Shown: one piece after another, positions 49,022 to 57,651 of the stretch
How the letters are laid out: each line of letters opens with the position of its first letter
Numbering within the stretch: the stretch's first letter is position 1
Assembly: GCA_964646885.1 (NCBI GenBank)
Contig: CAZYFM010000004.1
Coordinates: forward strand, 6,498-70,497
Source: SZUA-430 sp964646885
GTDB taxonomy: Bacteria > Pseudomonadota > Alphaproteobacteria > Micropepsales > Micropepsaceae
Length of the DNA stretch: 64,000 nt
Direction: 5' to 3'
Program-made: the position numbers and the translations under genes
Notes under the pieces: generated by a model
Told to the model about the DNA's origin: nothing
The model's database searches: none
The model's input: the letters and a program-made list of their open reading frames with translations, nothing else

Positions 49022-51313
49022 ATGACCAGGTATGCATCCGCGTTGATCCCCGTCTGGGTGGTCGCCTTCACGGCGCTCTTCGTTTGGCTGGGACTGTCCG
49101 CACTCGAAGCACCGCCAGCGACGGAAGGCAGCGGGTTCTCGAACGAGCGGGCCCTGTCGACGCTGCGCCATCTGCTGCAGGAAAACCGCCCACACCCGGC
49201 AGGAACGGCGGAGAACCGGATCGTGAGGGAACGCATCGAGGCGATCTTGGTGCAGGCCGGATACCAGCCGGAGATCCAGAGCGCCTTCCAGTGCAACACG
49301 GAAGGTCGCGCACCGGGATGCACTTGGGTGGAAAACGTGATTGCAGTGCATCGGGGAACGGACAGGGGCAGGGCCATTCTCGTGTCGGCCCACTACGACA
49401 GCGTTCCTGCAGGCCCCGGCGCAAGCGATGACGGCGCTGGCACGGCGGTCGTTCTGGAGCTGGCGAGGCACATGGCTGGCCGAAAGACCAGGAACGACTT
49501 CATCTTCCTGATTTCTGATGGCGAGGAAACGGGCCTCAGGGGAGCCTATGCCTTTGAGCAGAAGCACAGCCTCATGAAACAGGTGGGCCTGGTCATCAAC
49601 ATCGAAGCCCGCGGTGCGCGCGGTCCCAGCATGATGTTTGAGACGGGCGAGGGGAACGCGGCCCTGATCAGCCTGTTCGCCAGCACGGTCAGGAAGCCGG
49701 TAGCCAATTCGCTCATCTATGAAATCTATCGCCTGATGCCGAACGACACGGATTTCAGTGTCTACCGGAGGGCAGGGCTGAAGGGCTTCAATTTCGCCCA
49801 CTCGAACTCGGCGTCGCTTTACCACTCTGAACGCGACGAGGTGAAATTCCTCGACCCGAACACGCTGAAGCATCATGGAGACAACGTGTTCGCCCTCGCA
49901 ACAGCGCTGGAGAACGCTGACATCGACGCGCTGAAATCCGATGCAGATGCCAGCTACTTTGACGTATTCGGAAGTTTCCTTCTGTGGTGGCCATCTGCGT
50001 GGAATCTGCCGCTGGCAGTGCTGGCGCTGGCTGCTTTCGTTGTGCTCGCCATTCGCAGCGGGTCAGCCTCAAGCTTCAGCTCGGCAGCCCTGTCGGTACT
50101 CGTCTTCGTGGTCACGCCCTTGCTCATGTTTGCGGCCGGGTGGCTTCTGTCATTTCCACTGGGAGTCTGGCCAGGAGTTCATCCGCTTGACCATCCGGCG
50201 CCGTGGGCGGGTCGCATTGCCACGATAGCGGCTGCTTATGGCGTAGCCCTGGTCGCGGCATCTATCTTCGCGCGCCTCGGTGTCACCACGCTGTTCCTCG
50301 TGACTTGGATCATGTTCTCGATGTTGGCCGTTGCGCTGTCCTGGTTCGTGCCAGGAGCAGCGTTCCTCCTGCTGTGGCCAGTCGTGCTGACGGCGATCGC
50401 GGCCTGGGTGCTGCCGATTCACCTGGCAGCGCTCGTGGGCGCCACGCTGCTCGCGTTCTTCAGTTTGCCGTACGTTTCTTTCGTCGAACTGGTCCTTGGA
50501 TTTTCGCACTCGCAGTTCAAGATTCTCGTCATAAGCCCGCTTTGCATCAGCCTTGTGGCCTGCTTCGTTCAGATGCCGCAGCGACGCGTCCTGCAGGCAA
50601 CGGGCGCGACGGCCCTCATCGTGTTGATCGCGGCAGCAGTTGCGTTGCGCACGCCGGCTTACGCGCACGCGCATCCAAGGGGAACAAACCTTCTCTACTA
50701 TCAGGGCGACGCGCCGCCGCCCTCGTGGGTTGTGACCACCCTGGGCTCGGTCAGCGAAGAGTACATGCACGACCACGGCTTCCCGGCAGCGGATCAGGAG
50801 TTCCGGCTGCTGGAAATCCTGCCCGTTGACGCCCGCATCAAGCCCGCCACGGATGTGCAGCTGGCACCTCCCAGGTTCGATCAGCTCAAGGTATCCCGAA
50901 GCGGATCCAGGACCACGGTGCTTGGTGTCTTGATCCCGGCACGAAACGGGTTCCAGTTGGGTTTTGGCATTCCTGCAGGAACGGCCATTCGGAGCCTGAG
51001 GGTGGGCGAGCCCATCCTGGATTCGCTCTCCGATCCAATCGTTTCGGAAGATCTGGTCAAGGAAGACCGCCTTGTCACTGGCAAGCCCGTCCCCGTTTTG
51101 ATCAACGGCCTGGAAGGCCGAAGGCTCCCTGTCGAAATGGTCTATGAAGGGGACACCGCGCCGGAGTTCTACATCTTTGAGCGCACGCACCTCGAAGCAG
51201 GCCCGGAGGCTGACCGATTGCGGAGCACACGGCCTGACGACTCTGCCCCCGTGCATTCGGGAGACGCATCGATTGTCGTGGGAAAGGTCGTGTTGGGGAA
51301 GCCGGCGCCTTAG
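49022..51313 (+). CDS. Membrane M28 family metallopeptidase
   Basis: A 763-residue protein. After an N-terminal membrane helix (about 8-29) comes an M28 zinc aminopeptidase domain with a full set of ligands: H124 and D126 (SAHYDS), D136/D137 (GASDDG), catalytic E168 and E169 (SDGEETGL), E195 and H268 (ASLYHSERD). Residues about 315-545 contain some seven to eight hydrophobic helices, followed by a soluble C-terminal domain. This layout resembles ERMP1/Fxna-type membrane peptidases. The peptidase domain is probably periplasmic. Substrate unknown. Confidence 0.88.
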   Translation: MTRYASALIPVWVVAFTALFVWLGLSALEAPPATEGSGFSNERALSTLRHLLQENRPHPAGTAENRIVRERIEAILVQAGYQPEIQSAFQCNTEGRAPGCTWVENVIAVHRGTDRGRAILVSAHYDSVPAGPGASDDGAGTAVVLELARHMAGRKTRNDFIFLISDGEETGLRGAYAFEQKHSLMKQVGLVINIEARGARGPSMMFETGEGNAALISLFASTVRKPVANSLIYEIYRLMPNDTDFSVYRRAGLKGFNFAHSNSASLYHSERDEVKFLDPNTLKHHGDNVFALATALENADIDALKSDADASYFDVFGSFLLWWPSAWNLPLAVLALAAFVVLAIRSGSASSFSSAALSVLVFVVTPLLMFAAGWLLSFPLGVWPGVHPLDHPAPWAGRIATIAAAYGVALVAASIFARLGVTTLFLVTWIMFSMLAVALSWFVPGAAFLLLWPVVLTAIAAWVLPIHLAALVGATLLAFFSLPYVSFVELVLGFSHSQFKILVISPLCISLVACFVQMPQRRVLQATGATALIVLIAAAVALRTPAYAHAHPRGTNLLYYQGDAPPPSWVVTTLGSVSEEYMHDHGFPAADQEFRLLEILPVDARIKPATDVQLAPPRFDQLKVSRSGSRTTVLGVLIPARNGFQLGFGIPAGTAIRSLRVGEPILDSLSDPIVSEDLVKEDRLVTGKPVPVLINGLEGRRLPVEMVYEGDTAPEFYIFERTHLEAGPEADRLRSTRPDDSAPVHSGDASIVVGKVVLGKPAP

Positions 51314-51900
51314 GCTTTTGAGGCCGGCTCGCCGTCTTCCTGCTTGATCTCGTGCTTCATGAACAGGGGAACCTGCGCAATGAAGAAGAGCAGGTTCAGC
51401 GGAATGAAGCCCCAGACCTTCAGCCACAGCCACGTGTCAAAGGAATAGCTCTGCGCGACATGGATGTTCAGTAAGGCAAGGAAAACGAAGAACAGGGTGA
51501 GGCGGATAGTGAAGATTTCCCAGCCCTTGTCCGTGAGCTGGATGGCGAGGTCCATGAGCTCCTTGATCACGAGACGGCCCGTGGCGAGTGCGCCGGCCAG
51601 GATGAAGGAGACTGCGAAATAGTAGATCGTCGGCTTCAGCTTGATGAACAGGTCATCCTGCAGCCAGATGGTCAATCCGCCGAAAATGAGCACGACGATG
51701 GCGCTGAAGGCGATCAGCACCGAAACCTTCTTGGTGAGGACATAGGTCACGACACCCGCAGCCACCGTCGCGACCATGAAGATCGCGGTTGCAGGCATGA
51801 TGCCGAGGCCATAGTAGCTCGCAAAGAAGATCACGAGCGGGCCAAGGTCCAGCAGGAATTTGAGGGTCGAGTTCATTGCAGGTTTTGCCGGTGAGGACAT
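51310..51900 (-). CDS. yciB: YciB/IspZ family inner-membrane protein (septation protein A)
   Basis: A 196-residue integral membrane protein with about five helices. Family motifs are LLDLGPLVIFFASYYGLGIM near the start, LTIWLQDDLFIKLKPTIYY in the middle and the paired helices around WEIFTIRLTLFFVFLALLNI. YciB proteins affect envelope integrity and cell division in enterobacteria. The dapF-mtaB-ftsY-yciB order is one I associate with Alphaproteobacteria, and supports the call. Its stop overlaps the convergent peptidase stop. Confidence 0.93.
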   Translation of the reverse strand: MSSPAKPAMNSTLKFLLDLGPLVIFFASYYGLGIMPATAIFMVATVAAGVVTYVLTKKVSVLIAFSAIVVLIFGGLTIWLQDDLFIKLKPTIYYFAVSFILAGALATGRLVIKELMDLAIQLTDKGWEIFTIRLTLFFVFLALLNIHVAQSYSFDTWLWLKVWGFIPLNLLFFIAQVPLFMKHEIKQEDGEPASKA

Positions 51901-51903
51901 CGA

Positions 51904-52860
51904 TCAGGCGCTTGTCTGGCTGACCGTAACACCCACGAGCGCGCGCGAAAATTGTTCCGCGTCAAACGGCTGCAGGTCGTCGGCCGTTTCGCCAACGCCA
52001 ATGTAGTGGATGGGCAGGTCGAATTTCTCCGCAATGGAAACGAGGATGCCGCCGCGCGCGGTGCCGTCCAGCTTGGTCATGATCAGGCCGCTGACCTGTG
52101 CCGAGGCGCGGAAAACCTCTGCCTGGGCAACCGCATTCTGGCCCGTCGTTGCATCCAGAACGAGAATGGCGTTGTGCGGCGCTGCTGGATCCACTTTCTT
52201 GATGACGCGGACCATCTTCTCGAGCTCTGCCATCAGGCCCGCCTTGTTCTGCAGGCGGCCGGCGGTGTCGATCAGCAGGACGTCGTATCCCTCGCGCTTG
52301 GCCTGCTCGAAAGCCTCATAGGCAAGACCGGCGGCATCTGCGCCCGTTTCTTTCGCGACCACGGGGCAGCCTGTGCGTTCGCCCCAGACTTTCAGTTGCT
52401 CGACCGCAGCCGCACGGAATGTGTCCCCCGCTGCCAGCATCACCTTGAGCCCGGCGCCTCGATACTTCTGCGCGAGCTTGCCGATCGTCGTTGTCTTGCC
52501 CGAGCCGTTGACGCCTGCCATGAGGATGACATGCGGCTTCAGCTCCTCGCGGATGTTGAGCGGCTTGGAAACGCGTCGCAGGATCTTGGATATCTCATCG
52601 GCGAGCGTCGTCCTGATCTCTTCTTCCGTGACGTCGGCGTTGAACTTTGTGCGCTTGATCTCGGCAACGACATCGGCCGCCACCTTGGCGCCCATGTCGG
52701 CACCGATCAGGAGTTCCTCAAGGTCATCCAGCGCCGCCTGGTCCAGGCGCTTGCGCGTGAAGACACGCGTGATGCCTTGCGTGAAGGACTGCGTGCTGCG
52801 CGTGAGCCCCGCCTTCAGGCGGGAGAAAAAACCGGGCTTCTTGCCTTCGCTCTCGGACAT
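51904..52860 (-). CDS. ftsY: Signal recognition particle receptor FtsY
   Basis: FtsY is the SRP receptor GTPase that docks Ffh-ribosome complexes at the membrane. From ATG 52860 it is 318 residues with a short basic N-terminal region (FFSRLKAGLTRSTQSFTQGI) and no long acidic A domain. The NG domain has P-loop GVNGSGKTT at 116-124, DTFRAAAVEQL, DTAGRLQNKAGLM, TKLDGTARGG and the closing GVGETADDLQPFD. Its start overlaps the mtaB stop by one base. The partner gene ffh lies at 57652. Confidence 0.97.
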   Translation of the reverse strand: MSESEGKKPGFFSRLKAGLTRSTQSFTQGITRVFTRKRLDQAALDDLEELLIGADMGAKVAADVVAEIKRTKFNADVTEEEIRTTLADEISKILRRVSKPLNIREELKPHVILMAGVNGSGKTTTIGKLAQKYRGAGLKVMLAAGDTFRAAAVEQLKVWGERTGCPVVAKETGADAAGLAYEAFEQAKREGYDVLLIDTAGRLQNKAGLMAELEKMVRVIKKVDPAAPHNAILVLDATTGQNAVAQAEVFRASAQVSGLIMTKLDGTARGGILVSIAEKFDLPIHYIGVGETADDLQPFDAEQFSRALVGVTVSQTSA

Positions 52861-54104
52861 TACGCAGCCTCCGCATAGGCAAACTGGCGATCGGCAGACT
52901 TCACGCGCGCGGTGATGAGGCTGCCGGCGGGCAACGCCGCGCTGAGCTTCACCGGTGCATAGGTCGGACTGCGCGCAAGGCAATCCTGTTCAACCAGAAG
53001 CTCAAGCTCCTTGCCGGTCAGTGACGCGAGGTGGGAAGACAGGGCCTGAGCACCAGCGTCGCGCAGCCGCGCCGCGCGGGACTTGATGACGTTGCCCGGC
53101 AGTTGCGGCATGCGGGCCGCAGGGGTCTTTTCGCGCGCCGAGAACGGAAACACGTGCAGGTAGGTCAGCCCGCATTCACGGACATGGTTCAGCGTCGATT
53201 CAAACATCTCGTCCGTTTCTGTCGGAAAGCCCGCAATCAGGTCTGCGCCAAAGACGATCTCGGGGCGCAAGGCACGCAACCGGTCACAGAACGCCACGGC
53301 TTGCGCGGTGAGGTGCCGCCGCTTCATCCGCTTGAGGATCATGTCGTGGCCCGCCTGGAGCGACAGGTGGAGGTGCGGCATGACGCGTCCCTCATGCGTC
53401 GCAAGCTCGACCAGCTGTTCGTCGCATTCGGCGACATCCAGCGACGAGAGCCTGAGGCGGGGCAGGTCGGGAACGAGGCGAAGGATCTGGTCCATCAGCC
53501 GGCCCAGCTTGGGCGAACCCGGAAGGTCAGCCCCGTAGGACGTGATGTCGACGCCGGTAAGGACGATCTCGCGCACGCCCTGTCCGACAAGCCGCTTGAT
53601 GTCTTCCACGACGGAACCGGCGGGCACGCTGCGCGACGGCCCGCGTCCGAAGGGAATGATGCAGAACGTGCAGCGATGGTCGCAGCCGTTCTGGATCTGC
53701 ACGAACGCACGCGCACGCCCGTCAAACCCGGCCACAAGATGCGACGCGGTTTCCCTGACCGACATGATGTCGTTGACGAGCACGCGCTCGTCCAGCGTTT
53801 CCAGCCTGTAGGACGCGGTCTCGAGCTTGTCGGCATTGCCGAGGACCTTGTCGACTTCCGGCATGTTCGCAAAGGCTTCGGGATCGGTCTGAACGGCACA
53901 TCCGGTAACGATGATGCGTGCGTCCGGATTTTCCTTGCGCGCGCGGCGAATGGATTGGCGGGCCTGGCGAACCGCTTCCCCGGTCACGGCACAGGTGTTC
54001 ACGATGATGGCGTTGTCGAGCCCGGCTTCAAGCGCCTTCGCCTTCATGACCTCGGACTCATAGGTGTTGAGCCGGCAGCCAAGGGTAATGACGTCGATAC
54101 TCAC
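52860..54104 (-). CDS. mtaB: tRNA t6A37 methylthiotransferase MtaB
   Basis: A radical-SAM enzyme converting t6A37 to ms2t6A37 in tRNAs reading ANN codons. It is 414 residues. The N-terminal methylthiotransferase domain carries cluster cysteines C10, C38 and C69; the radical-SAM cluster is C141, C145 and C148 (GCDHRCTFCIIPFGRG); a TRAM-like domain ends the protein. GGDI-type alternatives (MiaB, RimO) are less likely given the TLGCRLNTYES start. It overlaps dapF by 4 bp and ftsY by 1 bp. Confidence 0.94.
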   Translation of the reverse strand: MSIDVITLGCRLNTYESEVMKAKALEAGLDNAIIVNTCAVTGEAVRQARQSIRRARKENPDARIIVTGCAVQTDPEAFANMPEVDKVLGNADKLETASYRLETLDERVLVNDIMSVRETASHLVAGFDGRARAFVQIQNGCDHRCTFCIIPFGRGPSRSVPAGSVVEDIKRLVGQGVREIVLTGVDITSYGADLPGSPKLGRLMDQILRLVPDLPRLRLSSLDVAECDEQLVELATHEGRVMPHLHLSLQAGHDMILKRMKRRHLTAQAVAFCDRLRALRPEIVFGADLIAGFPTETDEMFESTLNHVRECGLTYLHVFPFSAREKTPAARMPQLPGNVIKSRAARLRDAGAQALSSHLASLTGKELELLVEQDCLARSPTYAPVKLSAALPAGSLITARVKSADRQFAYAEAA

Positions 54105-54955
54105 GAGGCAGCCCTCGCGAAGTAACGTTCATCGAGCGTCCCGGTGAAGTTCAGTTCAGTCGCGCCCGTCATCAGCACGTGATTGTCTTCGCGCCAGAAG
54201 ATGTCCAGCGGACCGCCGTCGAGCTGGATGCGGACGCGCCTGTCCGTCAGCCGGCGGCGCGCAGCGGCAACCGCGGTCGCGCATGCGGCAGAACCGCAAG
54301 CCTGTGTCAGGCCTGCGCCGCGTTCCCACACGCGAAGCCGGATCTCGTCCCGTGCCTTCACCTGCGCGATGCTGATGTTCGCGCGATCCGGGAAGAGGGG
54401 GTGGTGCTCCAGCATGGGGCCGACCTTGCGAAGGTCATGCGCCTCGGCATTGTCGACAAAGAAGACGCAATGCGGGTTGCCCATGTTGACGGCGGAGGGT
54501 CCGAACAGCACCGGCGCATCGATCGGTCCGACCTTGATGTCCAGCGTCCGCGTGTCCATGCGTTCCGCCAGCGGGATTTCCTGCCAGTCGAGCTTCGGTT
54601 CACCCATGTCGACCGTGACGCGTCCATCAGGCTCACGCGTGCAGCGGATGAGGCCGCCGGGCGTGGAAAGGGCAATCGTCGGCTTCTTGCCTTCCGCCAG
54701 CAGCAGGTCTCCCACGCAGCGCGCGCCGTTCCCGCAGGCCTGGGCCGGACTGCCGTCAGGGTTCCAGATGCGCATGATCGCGTCGCCGGCACCCTTGGGA
54801 GGTTCGATCGAAAGAAGCTGGTCAAAGCCAACGCCACGGTGACGGTCACCGATCCGTCGTGCCGCCTCCGGGCTGAACGCGACCGCGCGCTCGCGCGCGT
54901 CAATGATCACGAAATCATTGCCGAGGCCGTTCATCTTGTAGAAGGCGATGCTCAT
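54101..54955 (-). CDS. dapF: Diaminopimelate epimerase
   Basis: Interconverts LL- and meso-diaminopimelate for peptidoglycan and lysine synthesis without a cofactor. From ATG 54955 it is 284 residues. The two catalytic cysteines are C74 in ACGNGARC and C220 in ACGSAACA. KMNGLGNDF at the start and GVGFDQLL are also diagnostic. A TATATA lies about 10 bp upstream of the ATG, which would imply a very short or leaderless message if used. First gene of the dapF-mtaB-ftsY group. Confidence 0.97.
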   Translation of the reverse strand: MSIAFYKMNGLGNDFVIIDARERAVAFSPEAARRIGDRHRGVGFDQLLSIEPPKGAGDAIMRIWNPDGSPAQACGNGARCVGDLLLAEGKKPTIALSTPGGLIRCTREPDGRVTVDMGEPKLDWQEIPLAERMDTRTLDIKVGPIDAPVLFGPSAVNMGNPHCVFFVDNAEAHDLRKVGPMLEHHPLFPDRANISIAQVKARDEIRLRVWERGAGLTQACGSAACATAVAAARRRLTDRRVRIQLDGGPLDIFWREDNHVLMTGATELNFTGTLDERYFARAAS

Positions 54956-55368
54956 GACCTGGCTATATAGGCAAGGGTTCGGCGGCCCGCCAGTCAATTC
55001 AAAGCGGCAAATACCCGCGACTGCGCTCCAGGGATGCGCCAGCGCCGCTGGGCCGCCGGATTAACGGTATGCCTGCAGTATCTCTGTCATCGGTGGCAGG
55101 CAAGGGCGCATGCTTCAATCGCAGGTCACGCACCGGCGCATGCGCACTTCAACACACGTTTGCAGCATGCCGAACCGTCAACGCGTGGTCCGTTGCGCCG
55201 GGCTTTTTTCTGCACACACTTGTTCACAGGCTTTGGGCGGTCTCATCCACATACCAAACGGATAGGAGCCACTTGTTCCTCCGGAAAGCGGCGGGCGCGG
55301 CCATGAGTTTCGAGACGCTCCGTGTTAGGAAAATCCACCTAACATGATCACGTGGTGGAGGTGTTGGC
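54956..55368. other. Gene-free divergent region, dapF / S9 peptidase gene
   Basis: About 410 bp between divergent genes. Short open frames here have no family motifs and no ribosome binding site, so I do not call them. It contains TATATA near the dapF start, GCATGC palindromes near 55109 and 55136, a GC-rich stretch followed by TTTTTT at about 55204-55209, and the inverted repeat at 55323-55344. Confidence 0.45.
55323..55344. promoter_or_regulatory. Inverted repeat, possible operator of the S9 peptidase gene
   Basis: TGTTAGG (55323-55329), an 8-bp spacer and CCTAACA (55338-55344) form a perfect inverted repeat about 25 bp before the ATG at 55369. The geometry suits a dimeric repressor. GTGGAGG just after it (55353-55361) probably serves as the ribosome binding site. 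Confidence 0.45.
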
Positions 55369-57456
55369 ATGCGTCGTGTGCTTGCTGGATTTGCGGCGTT
55401 TGCAATGAGCGCGATCTGGTCGGTCGCGCACGCGGAGCCCGCGTCGCGGGATCCATATCTCTGGCTCGAGGAGATCAATGGCGCGCGTGCCCGCACGTGG
55501 GTGCAGTCCCGCAATGAAACGACGCTGGGCGAATTGCGCAAGGACCCGTCCTACCGCCAGACGCGCGAGGCCGCCGACCAGATACTGAGTTTCCGTGATG
55601 CCATCCCGCGCGATCAGGTCGCCGGACGATACGTGTTCAGCTTCCAGCAGTCGTCGAAGCATCCTTTCGGCTTGTGGCGCCGCACGACGATGGACGCCTA
55701 TCGCGAAGGCAATCCGAAATGGGAGACGCGTTTTGATCTCGACGCGCAGAACGCGATCGCCGGGCGCAGGCAGCAATGGAAGGGCGCGAAGTGCCTGCCG
55801 CCGGACTTCGGAAGGTGCCTGATCATCCTGTCAGGCCCGGCAGGCACGGGCGTGACAGTGCGCGAGTTTGATACCGACCGTGGAGAGTACGTTGTCGACG
55901 GCTTTGAGATCGGCGAGGCCCCGACTGAAGTTGAATGGGTAGATACCGACACATTGCTGGTGGCGACGAACTGGGGGCGAAACACGCTGACCACCGGCGG
56001 GCGCCCGCGCATCGTGAAGATCTGGTCGCGCGGCCAGCCAATGCGCGACGCACAGACGGTGTATGAGGGCGATCGCGAAGACGCCGAAGTGCTGCCGCGC
56101 ACGCTGTTCTCGAATGACGGAAAGGTCAGTCTTTTCATAGTTCGCCAGCAGTCATCCCAGGCCTCCCAGCTCTTTCACGTCGACGAGAGCGGGCGCGCGA
56201 TGCGCATCACTGTCCCGCCCTCGGCGCAGTTCAAGGGCATGCTCCAGCGACAGTTGCTGTTTTTCCTGAACGCGGACTGGCGCACGGGCGGCCAGAACCA
56301 TCTGGCGGGATCGATCGTGTCGTTCTCCCTCGACGCCTACATCCGCAACGCCGGCGCGATGCCACAGGTGCTTCCAGCCTACATCGCCGACCAGCGATCA
56401 TCCGTGACCGGCGTGGCTGTTGCCAGCAATGCAGCCTATGTGACCTTGCTCGAAAACGTGCAGGGACGCATGAACGAACTCACCTTCGACGGCCGTCAGT
56501 GGTTGTGGAGGCGCGTGACCCTTCCCAACAATGGCGCGGTGGAAGTGCTCAGCGCCAGCGAACTCGGCAAGGATGTGCTGCTGAAGTACTCAAGCTTCCT
56601 GACGCCCGACAGCTTGTATGTCGTGGAGCGCGGACGCGAACCCTCGGGCATTCGCCAGCTCACGGCCCGGTTTGACGCAAGTGGCGGCGAGGTCAAGCAG
56701 TACGAAGCCATCTCCGCCGATGGCACGAAGATCCCTTACTTCATCGTGCGGAAGTCAGGCCTGTTCAATGGCGGCGCGGCCCCGACACTCCTCTACGCCT
56801 ATGGCGGTTTCCAGATTTCGACCACGCCCTGGTACTGGTCGAGCGCCGGCAAGCTCTGGCTCGAGAAGGGTGGGGCCTATGCCATCGCGAACATTCGCGG
56901 CGGCGGGGAGTTCGGCCCCGGCTGGCACGCGGCTGCAACGCGCGAGAACCGGCAGAAGAACTTCGACGACCTTGCCGCCGTCGCGCGTGACATGATCGCG
57001 CGGGGACTGACGACACCCAGGCAGCTCGGCCTGTTCGGAACCTCGCAGGGCGGCTTGCTTGTTGCCGGCACTTTTGTTCAGTACCCGGAGCTCTTCTCGG
57101 CTGTCGTGGCCCAGGTCCCGCTGACGGACATGATGCGCTACACGAAGCTGGCCGCGAGCAAGAACTGGGTGGCAGAATACGGCGACCCCGCAGACCCGCA
57201 CATGCGCGACATCATTGCGCAGTGGTCGCCCTACCAGAACGTCCGTCCCGGCGTGAAATACCCGCACGTATTCTTCATGAGCTCGGCCGCCGACAGCCGC
57301 ATCCACCCCGCACATGCGCGGAAAATGGCGGCGAAGCTGGAAGACCTGGGGCAGCCCGTTCTGTACTACGAAGACGGTCAGGCTTCGGATTCCGGCCAAC
57401 GGGCCGAGCAGCTGGCGCTGACCTTCACCTATTTCAGGCGCGTCCTGATGAACTGA
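55369..57456 (+). CDS. S9 prolyl oligopeptidase-like protein, catalytic His apparently missing
   Basis: A 695-residue precursor with signal peptide (RRVLAGFAAFAMSAIWSVAH, cut near AHA-EP). DPYLWLEEINGARA and a seven-bladed propeller region precede the alpha/beta-hydrolase domain. The nucleophile elbow is GTSQGG with S559, and D642 (AADSRIHP) is in the position of the catalytic Asp. The loop that normally holds the His (GGH) is shortened: after VLYYED the sequence is GQASDSGQRAEQ, with no His. It may be inactive or use another residue. Probably periplasmic. Confidence 0.88.
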   Translation: MRRVLAGFAAFAMSAIWSVAHAEPASRDPYLWLEEINGARARTWVQSRNETTLGELRKDPSYRQTREAADQILSFRDAIPRDQVAGRYVFSFQQSSKHPFGLWRRTTMDAYREGNPKWETRFDLDAQNAIAGRRQQWKGAKCLPPDFGRCLIILSGPAGTGVTVREFDTDRGEYVVDGFEIGEAPTEVEWVDTDTLLVATNWGRNTLTTGGRPRIVKIWSRGQPMRDAQTVYEGDREDAEVLPRTLFSNDGKVSLFIVRQQSSQASQLFHVDESGRAMRITVPPSAQFKGMLQRQLLFFLNADWRTGGQNHLAGSIVSFSLDAYIRNAGAMPQVLPAYIADQRSSVTGVAVASNAAYVTLLENVQGRMNELTFDGRQWLWRRVTLPNNGAVEVLSASELGKDVLLKYSSFLTPDSLYVVERGREPSGIRQLTARFDASGGEVKQYEAISADGTKIPYFIVRKSGLFNGGAAPTLLYAYGGFQISTTPWYWSSAGKLWLEKGGAYAIANIRGGGEFGPGWHAAATRENRQKNFDDLAAVARDMIARGLTTPRQLGLFGTSQGGLLVAGTFVQYPELFSAVVAQVPLTDMMRYTKLAASKNWVAEYGDPADPHMRDIIAQWSPYQNVRPGVKYPHVFFMSSAADSRIHPAHARKMAAKLEDLGQPVLYYEDGQASDSGQRAEQLALTFTYFRRVLMN

Positions 57457-57462
57457 TTAACC

Positions 57463-57494
57463 AGCCGGAACGGCGCGCCGCTGCCGTTCCGGCT
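57463..57494. terminator. Hairpin terminator after the S9 peptidase gene
   Basis: AGCCGGAACGGC (57463-57474) and GCCGTTCCGGCT (57483-57494) form a perfect 12-bp stem with an 8-nt loop, 6 bp after the stop. No T run follows, so termination may rely on other factors. Confidence 0.65.
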
Positions 57495-57522
57495 TGACAA
57501 GCCGGGCCCGGAATACCTAGTT
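57494..57522 (+). promoter_or_regulatory. Candidate promoter of the ffh-rplS group
   Basis: A consensus -35, TTGACA at 57494-57499, directly follows the hairpin. After 17-18 bp comes CTAGTTT (57517-57523), a weak -10. The leader to the ffh ATG would be about 120 nt. Confidence 0.4.
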
Positions 57523-57651
57523 TCCGGCCGAATTTTTCCTGGATCGTTCAAGCACCGATCCGCCCCGGACATGGGTTCGGGGTCAACGTCCGTCAGCGCG
57601 TTGCGCCCGCGGGCGCGATAGGTGTTGGCCGAAACGCGGACTGGATGTTGG

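Noticed and set aside
55034..55347. Two overlapping 90-codon frames upstream of the S9 peptidase gene
   Set aside because: No ribosome binding site, no hydrophobic or domain pattern, and they are mutually exclusive; treated as non-coding.
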